In this document: positions 12,451-22,297 of the stretch, piece after piece
Position numbering within the stretch: position 1 is the first letter of the stretch
How the letters are laid out: every line of letters begins with the position of its first letter
Position numbers and translations under genes: made by a program
Source of the DNA: Chlorops oryzae
Taxonomy: Eukaryota; Arthropoda; Insecta; Diptera; Chloropidae
Length of the DNA: 64,000 bases
Direction: 5' to 3'
Assembly: GCA_020466095.1 (NCBI GenBank)
Contig: CM035807.1
Location: 56,094,555-56,158,554 of the forward strand
The notes under the pieces: model-generated
What the model was told of the DNA's origin: nothing
Seen by the model: the letters and a program-made list of their open reading frames with translations, nothing else
Databases searched by the model: none

Positions 12451-13646
12451 ATGGAAACCATCGAACAAAAATTTGAAGAAAGCAAGACTCGGTTCCAAGA
12501 ATCTATGAAGCGGATCCGCCAAACGCTGCCGAAAACCAAACTGCTACCAGCCGATCTCGAAGAAGTAGCGTACAACAAAAAGATATCGGTTAGACCGAAG
12601 TCTTCCAACACCAGCTATCAACCTGATCGTCGGCTCATTGATACGACAGTATTGCCAGAGGAAGAAAGGTACGCTCCTCCACGGCCAACGCCCAGCGAAC
12701 CACAAAATAATGACGAAGGCCTGCTCGACATACTATTGGCCAAAGCTAGTGATGTGTTGATTCTCGATGGGTATGACCCAAACGAGGATGACTGGAGTTG
12801 GCTTAGCGAAGAAGAGACGCCCACAGTCAGCAATAGCTCCGAAGCACCAACCACCGCCATACATACGGAAATTCCCATGCAAGTCCGAAAATAAGTCCGG
12901 GAAGCTCTCAACGGAAGGTGGCCAGCAAAATTCCTAAAATATAGGAAGGAAATAAATGGAGAGTACTTCCAAATTAAAATTACGAAAACGGGCATACCGC
13001 ATGTTAAAAGGGTTGCAGGTCCGCAAGAGCACTCCTCATCATCAGCGACTCCAATAGCGCAGGCAGCAGTGCCCAACAACAGCATGCAACGCAAAAGGCA
13101 TCGTGGTGGCAGAGGTGCCGTGACATAACGCCCACGGACTTAAGGCCCACGGGCTACGCGGCCTTCGTGGTAACTGCAACTGTAACTGTTTAGCACAAGG
13201 CTTTAAGTCCTTGTGCAACTTTAAACGCAAAAGGATTTCAATATTTCCTTACTTTTGGCCCTGTCCAAGGGTTCCAATCCCTTTTTTTCCGCGTGATTTT
13301 TTAAAATAACCGCTAAGCCGGCCCTCAAAACAAATAAAAAATTAAGAAAGATTAAAAATTATTTTTCATTTTTAAATGCGTCACGCTATAGAAATTTTTT
13401 TTGGTGCTATTACAGTTTCTCTGACGGACATTACGCCCAAATAATTTTGGTCTTATGTCCGAGAAAATTGTGGCGTTATGTCCTTCTTGTTTTCGGACAT
13501 AAGGCCAAACCCAATTTTGGGCCTTAAGTCCGCCATAGCCTCGGACTTAAGGCCCGTGGGCCTTAAGTCCATGGGCGTTATGTCACGGCACCGGTGGCAG
13601 ACACCGGGAGTGGTACGCCGACATATATGGAAAAATATTGAGTTAG
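12451..13646 (+). pseudogene. Unrecognised ORF, one stop codon and one MITE insertion
   Basis: An ATG at 12451 opens a 147-codon frame ending in TAA at 12892-12894. The same frame continues open to 13113, where a 479-bp MITE with a 9-bp duplication enters. After the duplicated copy (13593-13601) the frame resumes and ends at TAG 13644-13646. The product would be about 240 residues. It has a charged, probably helical N-terminus (KFEESKTRFQESMKRI), an acidic middle (GYDPNEDDWSWLSEEE), a basic tail after the stop (KYRKEINGEYFQIKI) and an RKRHRGGR patch. I do not recognise the family. A small retroelement or viral-type nucleic-acid-binding protein is possible but unproven. Confidence 0.55.
13114..13592. 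mobile_element. MITE with 9-bp target duplication (Mutator-type)
   Basis: Inverted ends of about 40 bp start GGTGCCGTGACATAACGCCC and end with the complement. The exact 9-mer GGTGGCAGA flanks both sides (13105-13113 and 13593-13601). A 9-bp duplication is typical of Mutator-like elements. The interior is non-coding; ACGGACTTAAGGCCCACGGG motifs recur in its subterminal regions. Confidence 0.85.
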
Positions 13647-13669
13647 AATTTTTTCATCAATGGTTATAC

Positions 13670-14878
13670 CAAAGACCTTATAACTAACAAGATGCGTAGC
13701 GACGAACAAAAAATTGTCCACAGGAGCCAGAGAAATCTAAAAGCAAGAGTTTTTCGATTTCGTTAGTCATTGGCTTTTGTGAGAGCGTAATGCGTTGCTT
13801 ACTCAATTCATATGCTCGTTTCGACGACGTGTTTTGACACGAGGTCCAACCGAAGCAGTGTTGTAGCAACCATAGGGGAAAGAGGGGGATTTGCCCCCCC
13901 CCACGCATTTTTGTTTTTGCCCATGAAAAAAATTAGAAAAGGAGAATAAATAAATGACAATCGAAAAAACGTGCATTGAAAGCGTGTATGTAATGCGGTT
14001 TTAATTAAAATAGACGTTAAAATTAAAAAAATAATTTTTCCTCCCCACGCAAATTAAAAAACTAATTTTTCCCCTCCACGCAAAACGGAAATGCTACGGC
14101 ACTGAACCGAAGTGTTTTTTGAGATTTTTCGTGCATACGAGTACATGCATTCATACAAATGAACTGAGAAAACATACAAACTATAGGCGCAGAGTGTTTA
14201 GCTTCCCTGCAGGAATTCTGTCGCCATATGGCCCCATGTCTATATTGATGTCAATAAAGACAAGAGAACTAGTGACAACGTCAACAATATTTACAGGCGG
14301 TGTCATTAGAGAAACTGTACTGTCAAGAGATATAGTTCATCTCTATTGACCATGTCAACAACGTGTCTCCTTATAAAGCCAAAAAGTACTCCCTTTGTCC
14401 ACATAATACTACCGACGTCACTAGTTCGTCAATAGTTTTTCGGTCTACTGTCGACATTCAATCACAACTCAATGTTAAATGTCTATAGCGCAAAGCATTG
14501 CGGCGGGTATAGCTGGTCAGTAGTACTGTCGACGCGGTCATTAGTGAAAGAGTATAGATTCACTATTGACATTTCCTGCAGGGTTGCTTGAATGGGAATG
14601 AATGTGTGTATGTATGCACATATATATTCACTCACATAGTTACGCTACTACATCTTTCATCGACTATTATTTGACACAGCGCTCACGCTACCATTCGGTT
14701 ACTGAGCCCACAGCCGACTAAAATCGGCGTAAAATACGAATGTCACAGAAGCCACTTGATTTCGTTTCGCTCTCAAAAATATGCCTTGGCTGTGGCTTTT
14801 TAATAGAGCCACCTCAAAAATTCTTATGGATTTTCAAATGTATGGTCGTTACGCATCTTGTTAGTTATAAGGTCTTTG
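13670..14878. mobile_element. Non-autonomous inverted-repeat element
   Basis: Ends CAAAGACCTTATAACTAACA and its complement, with inverted repeats of about 33 bp. They are flanked by GTTATAC at 13663-13669 and 14879-14885, a 7-bp duplication (8 bp if one terminal base is counted in the flank). No transposase frame. Inside, 14205-14583 is bounded by CCCTGCAGG and CCTGCAGGG and may be a further small insertion, but its flanks give no clear duplication. Confidence 0.7.
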
Positions 14879-14939
14879 GTTATACAATACCAAAAAGATC
14901 TCTGAATTAATAAATTATTTTTGAATTATTATTGTTATT

Positions 14940-15060
14940 AAAATCTTTTTAAACTAATATTTAAAGACTAAAATTACTGAATTATTATTGAATTATTATT
15001 GAATTGTTATTGAATTGTAATTGAATTGTTATTGAATTGAATAATCGTAGATATATAAAA
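14940..15060. repeat. Short minisatellite, TTATTGAATTG type
   Basis: The 11-12 bp motif ATTATTGAATT / GTTATTGAATTG is repeated about seven times with small changes, followed by A- and T-rich runs. Confidence 0.7.
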
Positions 15061-16068
15061 ATTAAATAAAAAAAACAAAAAAATAAAAAAACTGAATTTT
15101 TTTTTTTTTTTGTTAAGTAATAAATTCTTGTAGACTACTGTAATGAGAGAAGGCAAAGGGAAAGCAAACACAAAAAAAAAAAAAAAAAAAAGGTGGAAAT
15201 CTTAATTATAACGTAACGAATACAGTAGCAATAATAACACTTACCGTAATGATCACCAACAGCAGCACTCGCAGTAACGCAGAACTTTTCGCAGCTTCGG
15301 AAGCATGCATTTATAATTTGCATTTATAACTTTTAATCAACTCGCGATTGTTTACGTTATATTGACATGTAGTCAAGAATGTCAAGGAAAGCGAAGGAAA
15401 TTCACGAGCTAGGAAAAATACTAGTTTTTTTTCCCCTGCAGGGTTGCATTTATAGCTCCACAAAATTAATAATGATTTCTTTTTATTTTAAATACAATTG
15501 TCCAAATCAAAGTTTTGAATTCGAAAGATACCTACATAAATATGTCACAACATAAATCATAGACATGCCACTCACTGTTATATAGACCAATGCATTTGAG
15601 TATTGGTATAACAGTTATGAGAGTGCTACAGCAAAGAAAAGGTAGAATAGAAGTTAAACAAAAACAATGCGCTAGATTGCTTAAAGCATTAGGAATTAAG
15701 TCGAGAACATACACAACAAAAAATTAGGCAAATGATGATCGCGAAATCATTATTAAAGGAGCGCGTTCCCAATGAAAGGCAAGCAGTGTGTCCTACACTG
15801 TGCTCGGTGCAGATTGTGAAACAACTTGCTAAATATATTAAAAGAATTTATCTTTTCAATTTATGCCAAAAGGGTAAGACCCTTTCCATGCATATTTTTT
15901 TCTTCGCACTTGCCGTAGGGAATTGCTAGTTTTCCTTTGTTTGTTTATATTTTTTTTTACATTTATTTTTTTTTTATTTTTTTAAACAATTTTTTTTTCA
16001 ATTTTTTTCCTTTTTTCTTTTTTTTTTTGGTTTGCCTCGTATTTTTTTTTTACTTACATTAAATATAT
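15061..16068. other. Spacer with homopolymer runs, no gene seen
   Basis: Contains poly-A (15169-15191) and a long T-rich tract (15935-16050). Short frames around 15530-15930 show no motif. A CCCTGCAGGG site occurs at 15435, as in the preceding element. Confidence 0.5.
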
Positions 16069-16073
16069 ACATT

Positions 16074-16237
16074 TGTTATAAATTAGTGTGTTGTTTTAAC
16101 CACGTCCACATATCGACTGTTTATTCTGTTCCTTTATTATGTATTCTTACATTTCATGTCTTACTCGCTAGACCGTGTACACACGGATGTTTTAGTCTAC
16201 GTTTACAATTTACAGTTTAAGCCGTTAATACACTACA
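16074..16237 (-). repeat. 3' LTR of outer Gypsy
   Basis: 164 bp, beginning TGTTATAAATTAGTG and ending CACTACA on the plus strand. It differs from the partner LTR at a few positions (for example near 16125-16132). Confidence 0.9.
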
Positions 16238-16254
16238 TCTTTCCCCCTTTTAAT
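16238..16254 (-). promoter_or_regulatory. Polypurine tract of outer Gypsy
   Basis: On the minus strand this reads as a purine run, AAAAGGGGGAAAGA, directly against the 3' LTR. That is where plus-strand DNA synthesis is primed in LTR retroelements. Confidence 0.75.
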
Positions 16255-16255
16255 T

Positions 16256-17528
16256 TTAGTTTTGAAATTCATTTTTATTCTGTATTCTCTTAGATCTACG
16301 TAATACAAGTGGGCTTAGTTCTTTTTCATTTTGTTTGTTTTCGTTCCTATCGATTTCCGGTCTATCAATATTTTTATTTTGCAAATAGTGATATTTATCA
16401 TTTAAGTTTGAGTAACATAATTGATTTTTGTGAACAAACCTAACGGAGTTGTTAACAATTATAAAGTAAGTATTTTTACTTTTTTGTTCCTTAATTGTGG
16501 CAGGAATCCATTTAACATAATCTTTAAAATGATTTCGGTACAATACTTTTTCACCCTTGTTAAATGAAAATTCTTTATTTTCCCCTTAAACTTTATTTTT
16601 ATCTTCTGTATCTGTATCCACAATTTTATTTTTTTCCGAAAATAGTTTTTTGTGTAAGCTATTTATTATTGTTCGTGGCTGATATTTAAAAAGCATATTT
16701 GCAGGACTCTGTTGCGTAGAGGTACTTGGAGTGTTGTTGTAGCTCATGAGAATTTTATTTAACTGCATTTCGATTGGTAAAATTTTTAGTTTTGGATCTA
16801 ATGCATATTTTTTAAAGAAATTTTTTAAAGTTTGTACGCCTTTTTCTGCTAACCCATTACTTTGGGGTGGTACGCAGGAGATTTCGTTATTTAACAACCG
16901 AGATATTTAAAAAAGCTTTCGAATTCCATAGATGTAAATGGGGGAACATTATCAGTTACTATTTCTGTTGGAAGTCCAAATACTTTGAAAATTGACCCAA
17001 GGCTATTGCTTAGCGTTGCTCCATCTGTTTTTGTTATTTTATTTACCATAATATTATATATTTACTGTACGAATCAACATATATATAAAAGGTTTTCTGA
17101 TCGAAATGAAAAAAATCTAAGTGTACTCTTTCGAACGGGGCTTGGCTAGCAGGCCATTTACTAGTAATCTTTTCTTTTATTATATTTTGCGTACTTTTAC
17201 ATACAATACATTTTGAAACAAATTCTTCTATGTCTTGGTCGATTCTTTGCCACCAGATTAAACTTCTAGCCATAATTTTAAGCCTGACTTTACCATTATG
17301 ATTTGCATGCAATTCCGTAAGAACTTCTTTCCGGAGATCTTGAGGAATAAATATTCTCTCTCTGTAGTATAAACATTCATTTTCTGTCGATAAGTTTTTT
17401 CTTATCTCATACCATTTCTTTAGCTTTGAATCGAAGTCTATTGGCCAACCCTTCTTAATGAAATCCTTTACTTGTTGGAGAACTTTCTTTGAATTTGTAT
17501 ATTTTAAGATTTTGTCGAAACTTATAGG
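16256..17528 (-). pseudogene. Outer Gypsy integrase, frameshifted
   Basis: Read downward from 17528. The H2C2 zinc-binding module comes first (LTELHANHNG... with CIVCKST, 17312-17190). Next is the core with its first Asp (HLDFFHF, about 17110), then TDNVPPFTS around 16950 with the second Asp, then the Glu region AEKGVQTLKNFF (about 16840). The C-terminal domain (16543-16256) ends in PLVLRRSKRI. The frame is broken near 17043, 16905 and 16580. In an intact element this enzyme inserts the cDNA into the genome. Confidence 0.8.
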
Positions 17529-17537
17529 TAATTCTAA

Positions 17538-18147
17538 ATGTCTGTGAACTTAGCATTACCACTTGTAAAGTTGAGATTAAAAACTAGCTATGAATTTGTA
17601 GCTAATTTGTTGTAAATTTGTTGTAGAAAAAAAAAATTTTTAGCTGTTTTGTTTTAGAAAATAACCCCTGGTAATGCTAACTTCACTGTGAAGTTAGCAT
17701 TACCACCCTCAAATTTCTAAATTTTTGGATTCAAAATTAGTTAATAATTTGTAGCTAATTTGTTGTAAATTTGTTGTAGAAAAAGAAAATTTGTAACTCT
17801 TTTATTTTAGAAAATAACCCCTTGTAATGCTAACTTCACTGTGAAGTTAGCATTACCACCCTCAAATTTCTAAATTTTTGGATTCAAAATTAGTTAATAA
17901 TTTGTAGCTAATTTGTTGTAAATTTGTTGTAGAAAAAGAAAATTTGTAACTCTTTTATTTTAGAAAATAACCCCTGGTAATGCTAACTTCATAGTGAAGG
18001 AATCAAAACAGTCAAATTGATAATTAATCCACCCTTAATGTATGCATTGTGAAATTTTTTGAATGTTTCCGACACTGCAAGTCATGCATTTTTCATATGC
18101 ATACTTTTAGGCCAAAATTCTGGAAATTCGCAGTCACTGACAATAAG
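17538..18147 (+). repeat. Left arm of Foldback-like element
   Basis: Three tandem units with a 153-bp period (junctions at about 17671, 17824 and 17977). Each junction reads GCTAACTTCACTGTGAAGTT, a palindrome, so each unit is itself bounded by inverted GTGAAGTTAGCATTACCA. A non-repeated arm portion (about 17996-18147) follows. The inverse of all this is found at 27047-29103. Confidence 0.85.
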
Positions 18148-19079
18148 TTATCACGTAAAATTTATCCAAATTATTTTTTAAAAATTCTTTTAAAATCAAA
18201 TTATGTTTCACGTTAAACATTAGGTACGTCATAATTTTTTCAAACCCAATCCCATATGTGATCATATATAAGATTTTTCGATCCCCTTCCCCTCCTTTGC
18301 ATGTATTTACGTTGTTAATTGAATTGCGCTTTTAGTTGCGCGCTAGTGCTCTAAATGCTCTAAATGCAGTTAAATGCACGAATAAATGCAAAATTGAGTT
18401 CTATTAGTTTTGATTAAAACAACTTAGAGCAAGACAGTGAAGATGTCAGCATGACACTCCCTCATGAGTTAATGTAAAGCATAGGCAAGGTAATCTTTCA
18501 CTACTTCATGAATATATGTACGCAAGCGCCCGTAAATTTTCATTTTCACATGCATAGCGCAAAGTTTGTTGCTGTGACCTAGTCAGAGCTCGAATGAAAC
18601 CCTCAACCTTTTCAACGTATCCCAAAATAACTCTCTCATAAAGAGAAAAAAAGAAAAATCTCCGATAGAAATATAAATTTTCGGATTATATTTTTTTTTG
18701 TTTTTTCTCAAATCAAAACCTTTACTTTTTGAAAATAAACATTTTTGTCTGAAAGTGAGAATTATAAGTGAGGTGACAGAGGCTTAGCCTCGATTTAGTT
18801 AAATCTTGGCGTAAAATACAACAAACACACTAGATTTTCGAGTTAAATCGCTTAAAGTTGAGTTTTAAATTTAAGTCTTTGTCAAAAAATTGGGCGATAG
18901 AGTGCTGGGTATATTTAAAATTTTTTAAATTATAAATACTTAAAACACAAAAGATGGAATTGAATGGTGGAGTCTTTGTGTCAGAGATATGTATTTATTT
19001 TGGAACATAAAATTAAGAAGTCAATTTGACTAAAAGTAAATTTTCTGTTGTTTCGGCAGCCAAACCGTATCGTCTCTCA

Positions 19080-19440
19080 CTTAAAATGAAAAAAGCTGAA
19101 AATGGCCTTTCTACCGAAACTTGCGTCGCCGGTACAACGGACAAATGTTCTACCGTCCTCTGTCACAATTTTTACAATTGAGGCTACGAAATCTTCCTTG
19201 GATATTTCATAGGAAATTTTTACTTTCTGCTTCACTTTCCTCTTTTGATGAAGGAAAGAGTCCTCCAAAACGCTTTGATGGCAATTGCCGTCTCATGTTG
19301 GTGATGTGATTTCCTTTTAATCCAACCTTGCAAAACTTGCACCAGGATATAAAGGAATCCTTATCGAAGCAATATTTTGAAAGTTAACTTTCTCTGTTCA
19401 AAAAAACAATTTCATAGGCTTCTAGATTTTTGCCATTTTG
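19080..19440 (-). pseudogene. hAT-like transposase N-terminal fragment
   Basis: On the minus strand, one frame reads a BED-like zinc finger (WCKFCKVGLKGNH, then ITNMRR, with the final His apparently lost). It continues into SSKEESEAESKN. After a frameshift another frame reads KISYEISKEDFVASIVKIVT, the segment that follows the finger in hAT-type transposases. The frame stops at 19077. No catalytic region follows. This may be what remains of the Foldback-like element's own transposase, or a captured fragment. Confidence 0.5.
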
Positions 19441-20358
19441 AATTTCATTTTTCTCAGCAGGTTCCTTTTCCTCCCATTTTTTAACACTTATTCAATGATA
19501 CAAATAACCTACTTGATGGATTTTTGTCAGAGAAGAAGAGAAATTTCTTCAAATTTAAAATATGTCTCATATAGAGATAGGAAAAATTTTTCTTTCAGGT
19601 TTTACTCTGAGAAAAATGTTTATATTGTTACACAATCAGAAAAGTCTCGGAGAAAATTATAATCAGAAACCTTTTGAACTAGTGCTTAAAAAAAAAATAA
19701 AACTTTTATATAGTAAGTATGAAAATTAAGGATTTTTGAGATTTTTATATATATCTATGTGTTTTCCTGAGCAGGGCAGGTTTTTATCATCTATCACACT
19801 CTTCGTGTTAGTTACAAAGGATGGATATAATCATTTGTTGCTCAACGGCTTTTAATATATATAGCTTTTATATATTTATTTCATAAGCAAAATTAGCTTA
19901 GCCCAGTGCTGTTAGATTGAGGGAATTTTCTCTTTTTGAAGTACTTTTGATCTCGATTTCTGACCAAAAGGGAAAACGAACAATCTTCTTATATGAGATA
20001 AAAAGGTAGTTTTTAATTTTCTCAACAAAATGCAAAAGAACCATATTTCTCAACCAGTCGAATCAATAAATTAGATTTGAGCCCTGTTGATAATCTAATT
20101 AGAGGTTTTAAAGCAGTGTGGTAGTTTAATCAAAAATCGTTGCAGATTTTTTGTTTTTGAAAATGGGGGAAATGTTTGTTTTCTAGTTTTGTGGGTATTT
20201 TTCTCCGAAAAGTCTGGCATGACTTATATGGAGTTTGACAGTTCAAGTCAGTGATTACCAAAGTGATGATTTTTAAATTAAAATTCTTAGATTAATCGTT
20301 TTTTTTTTTTTTCAACTTAGCATTTATCTAATTTTTGATCCCTCTAAAACTTAAGGCT

Positions 20359-20527
20359 GTAGTACATGAGATGTTAAAAGCCACATTCATATGTAGCTCT
20401 GACATCATTTTGACGTCAGAAAGTTTTTAAAATGGCTACATATAGTGTATTCAAAAACTTCCTAACGTCAAAATTACGTCAGAGCTACATATAATATGAA
20501 TGTGGCTTTTTACATCTCATGTACTAC
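20359..20527. mobile_element. 169-bp palindromic MITE
   Basis: Inverted ends GTAGTACATGAGATG, with complementarity continuing through AAAAGCCACATTCATAT and TAGCTCTGAC to nearly the centre. The 5-mer AGGCT flanks both sides (20354-20358 and 20528-20532). The two arms form an almost complete hairpin with a loop around the TACATATAGTG region. Confidence 0.75.
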
Positions 20528-21060
20528 AGGCTTTACTAATATTTGAGAATTTTTGACTTTTTGCCATTTTGAAATTTGTGCGCAGAATACAAGTAAGGCT
20601 GCGCAACTTTAAAAAATTTAGTAAAAAAATCGTGCGCAATTGCGCAGTCGCGCAGCTTAGAGGGAACACTGCATGTAACTTCTGAAAGTGTCCACGATTA
20701 AATGGAAAGCCCCATATGTTGTATACGTTTTCCGAGAGTCACTTGGAGTAGGTATAATGTAATCAGTCAGTCGGTTTCGGAAATTTTCGGATAATTTTCT
20801 TTTGACAGTTCAGGGCCCCTTCACGGCGGGCCCGGGGAAACTGCCCTGTTTGCGCCCCCCTCTCAACGCCCTGCAAGGAAGCAACAAAGTCCCCTTTATG
20901 GACCAATGATTCCAGCTATCTTTCGTAGACAAGGATCTCTACTCAATCCGTAATACGATTTTTGGCGGCGTTGTCTTGCGTTTGGCAAAAAGTGTATAGG
21001 CGGCATTGAGCGGGGAAGTTGCATACAGCGCTTTTGGTGACGAAAAAGAAATTTCATATA

Positions 21061-21364
21061 TGTAGGAGTAGTACTTAGGGATGCAACTCTGTCGCCAAAT
21101 ACTTCTATTGCCAACGCTGGGCCGAACCGAATTCTGTATAACAATTTTCTGTATGCCAGTAGAATAGTTATCATAAGCATTATCGAAGCAACCGTCAAAT
21201 AAGAAAGACGTAACAGCCATTAAGCTGTCTCTTTTTTTTGTATATTACCGTAAGGCAACCAAGCCAAAATTTTCCCGTTTATTAAATAATTAATAAAAGA
21301 CGCTAAACTCCATTAAGAGTAAGTCTTATCAATTATTTTGTACGACGGCTGGAACGATACTACA
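21061..21364 (+). repeat. 5' LTR of inner Gypsy
   Basis: 304 bp, TGTAGGAGTAGTACTTAGGG to CGATACTACA. Minus-strand ORFs across it are incidental. Contains AATAATTAATAAAAGACGCT, a likely polyadenylation region. Confidence 0.92.
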
Positions 21365-21382
21365 TGGGGGCTCAACCGAGAT
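21363..21382 (+). promoter_or_regulatory. Primer-binding site of inner Gypsy
   Basis: Immediately inside the 5' LTR: TGGGGGCTCAACCGAGAT. The TGGGGGCTC start resembles a tRNA-Pro-type primer site, with mismatches further in. The TG of the site lies within or next to the terminal CA of the LTR. Confidence 0.6.
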
Positions 21383-21822
21383 CGAGCTAGACGAGCGTAG
21401 CGGAACTTTGACTGCGAAAGTTTAAGCAACAGAGGAGCATTGAAAAGTATACTTCTTCGTCGAGTTTGAGGAAATATTCAGCATAAAGGTATACAGTTTT
21501 CAATGGAAATTTCTGGACGCATCAAATCGTAAGTTCCAGAGAAGAAAAATAACGGTGATAGTTGGTCCAAGGCAAGGCGTCATTTCACAAGAAGACGAGA
21601 TTTCGGCGAACGTTGCAACAACAACAATATCGAACAACGAGGAACAAGATAACAACGAGTAGCAGTAGACAGGAAAGAGAAAAGCGGTGAGCAACAGCGA
21701 AGATCGTGAGTAGAAAAGAGAGAAGCAGAGTGTTGTATTTAAGTGAAGCTGTAAGTGAAAAGTAACAAAATTCAAAGAAACAAATTGAAGCGAAAATTTC
21801 GGAGGTTGAAAGGAACCAAATG

Positions 21823-22140
21823 TTCCAATATTCGAACCAACGAATTAGAAGTCGTAACGACATCTATTGTAAAAATTTAAAAGTGATTTTTCGACAGATT
21901 GAAAACGATTAAATTTCATTTGTACTGACTAACAAGATAACTTTCCAATATTCGAACCAACGAATTAGAAGTCGTAACGACATCTATTGTATAAATTTAA
22001 AAGTTAATTTTCGACAGATTGAAAACGATTAAATTTCATTTGTACTGACTAACAAGATAACTTTCCAATATTCGAACCAACGAATTAAAAGTTGTAGCGA
22101 CATCTATTGTATTTGATCAGTTTGAAAACCATTAAGTTTC
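21823..22140 (+). repeat. 120-bp tandem repeat in inner Gypsy leader
   Basis: Two full units (from 21823 and 21943) and a shortened third (from 22063) begin TTCCAATATTCGAACCAACG and contain CGTAACGACATCTATTGTA. Units one and two are nearly identical. They lie between the primer site and the gag start. Confidence 0.9.
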
Positions 22141-22297
22141 TTTTGCATTGATATTATAAGAATAATGAAAGAAATATTTGAATTGTGACTAAATGAAAAG
22201 TCCAAGAATAAAAGCCTTTTCGTAAATGCTTAAGTAAAAGTTTCGGAAGAATATATTAATTAATACTATTGGGTTGAGTAAACACAAAAAATAAAAT

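Noticed and set aside
13684..13908. 74-codon minus-strand ORF
   Set aside because: Falls within the inverted-repeat element and shows no motif.
14205..14583. Segment bounded by CCCTGCAGG and CCTGCAGGG as a separate transposon
   Set aside because: Only 9-bp inverted ends and flanks without a convincing duplication; kept as a remark, not a feature.
17671..17998. Rho-independent terminators or riboswitch-like hairpins
   Set aside because: The palindromes are unit junctions of the Foldback-like arms, repeated at 27200-27680 in inverse.
20896..21220. Minus-strand ORFs at the inner Gypsy 5' LTR, repeated at 26260-26568
   Set aside because: Antisense frames of the LTR that run into different flanks at each end; not a gene.
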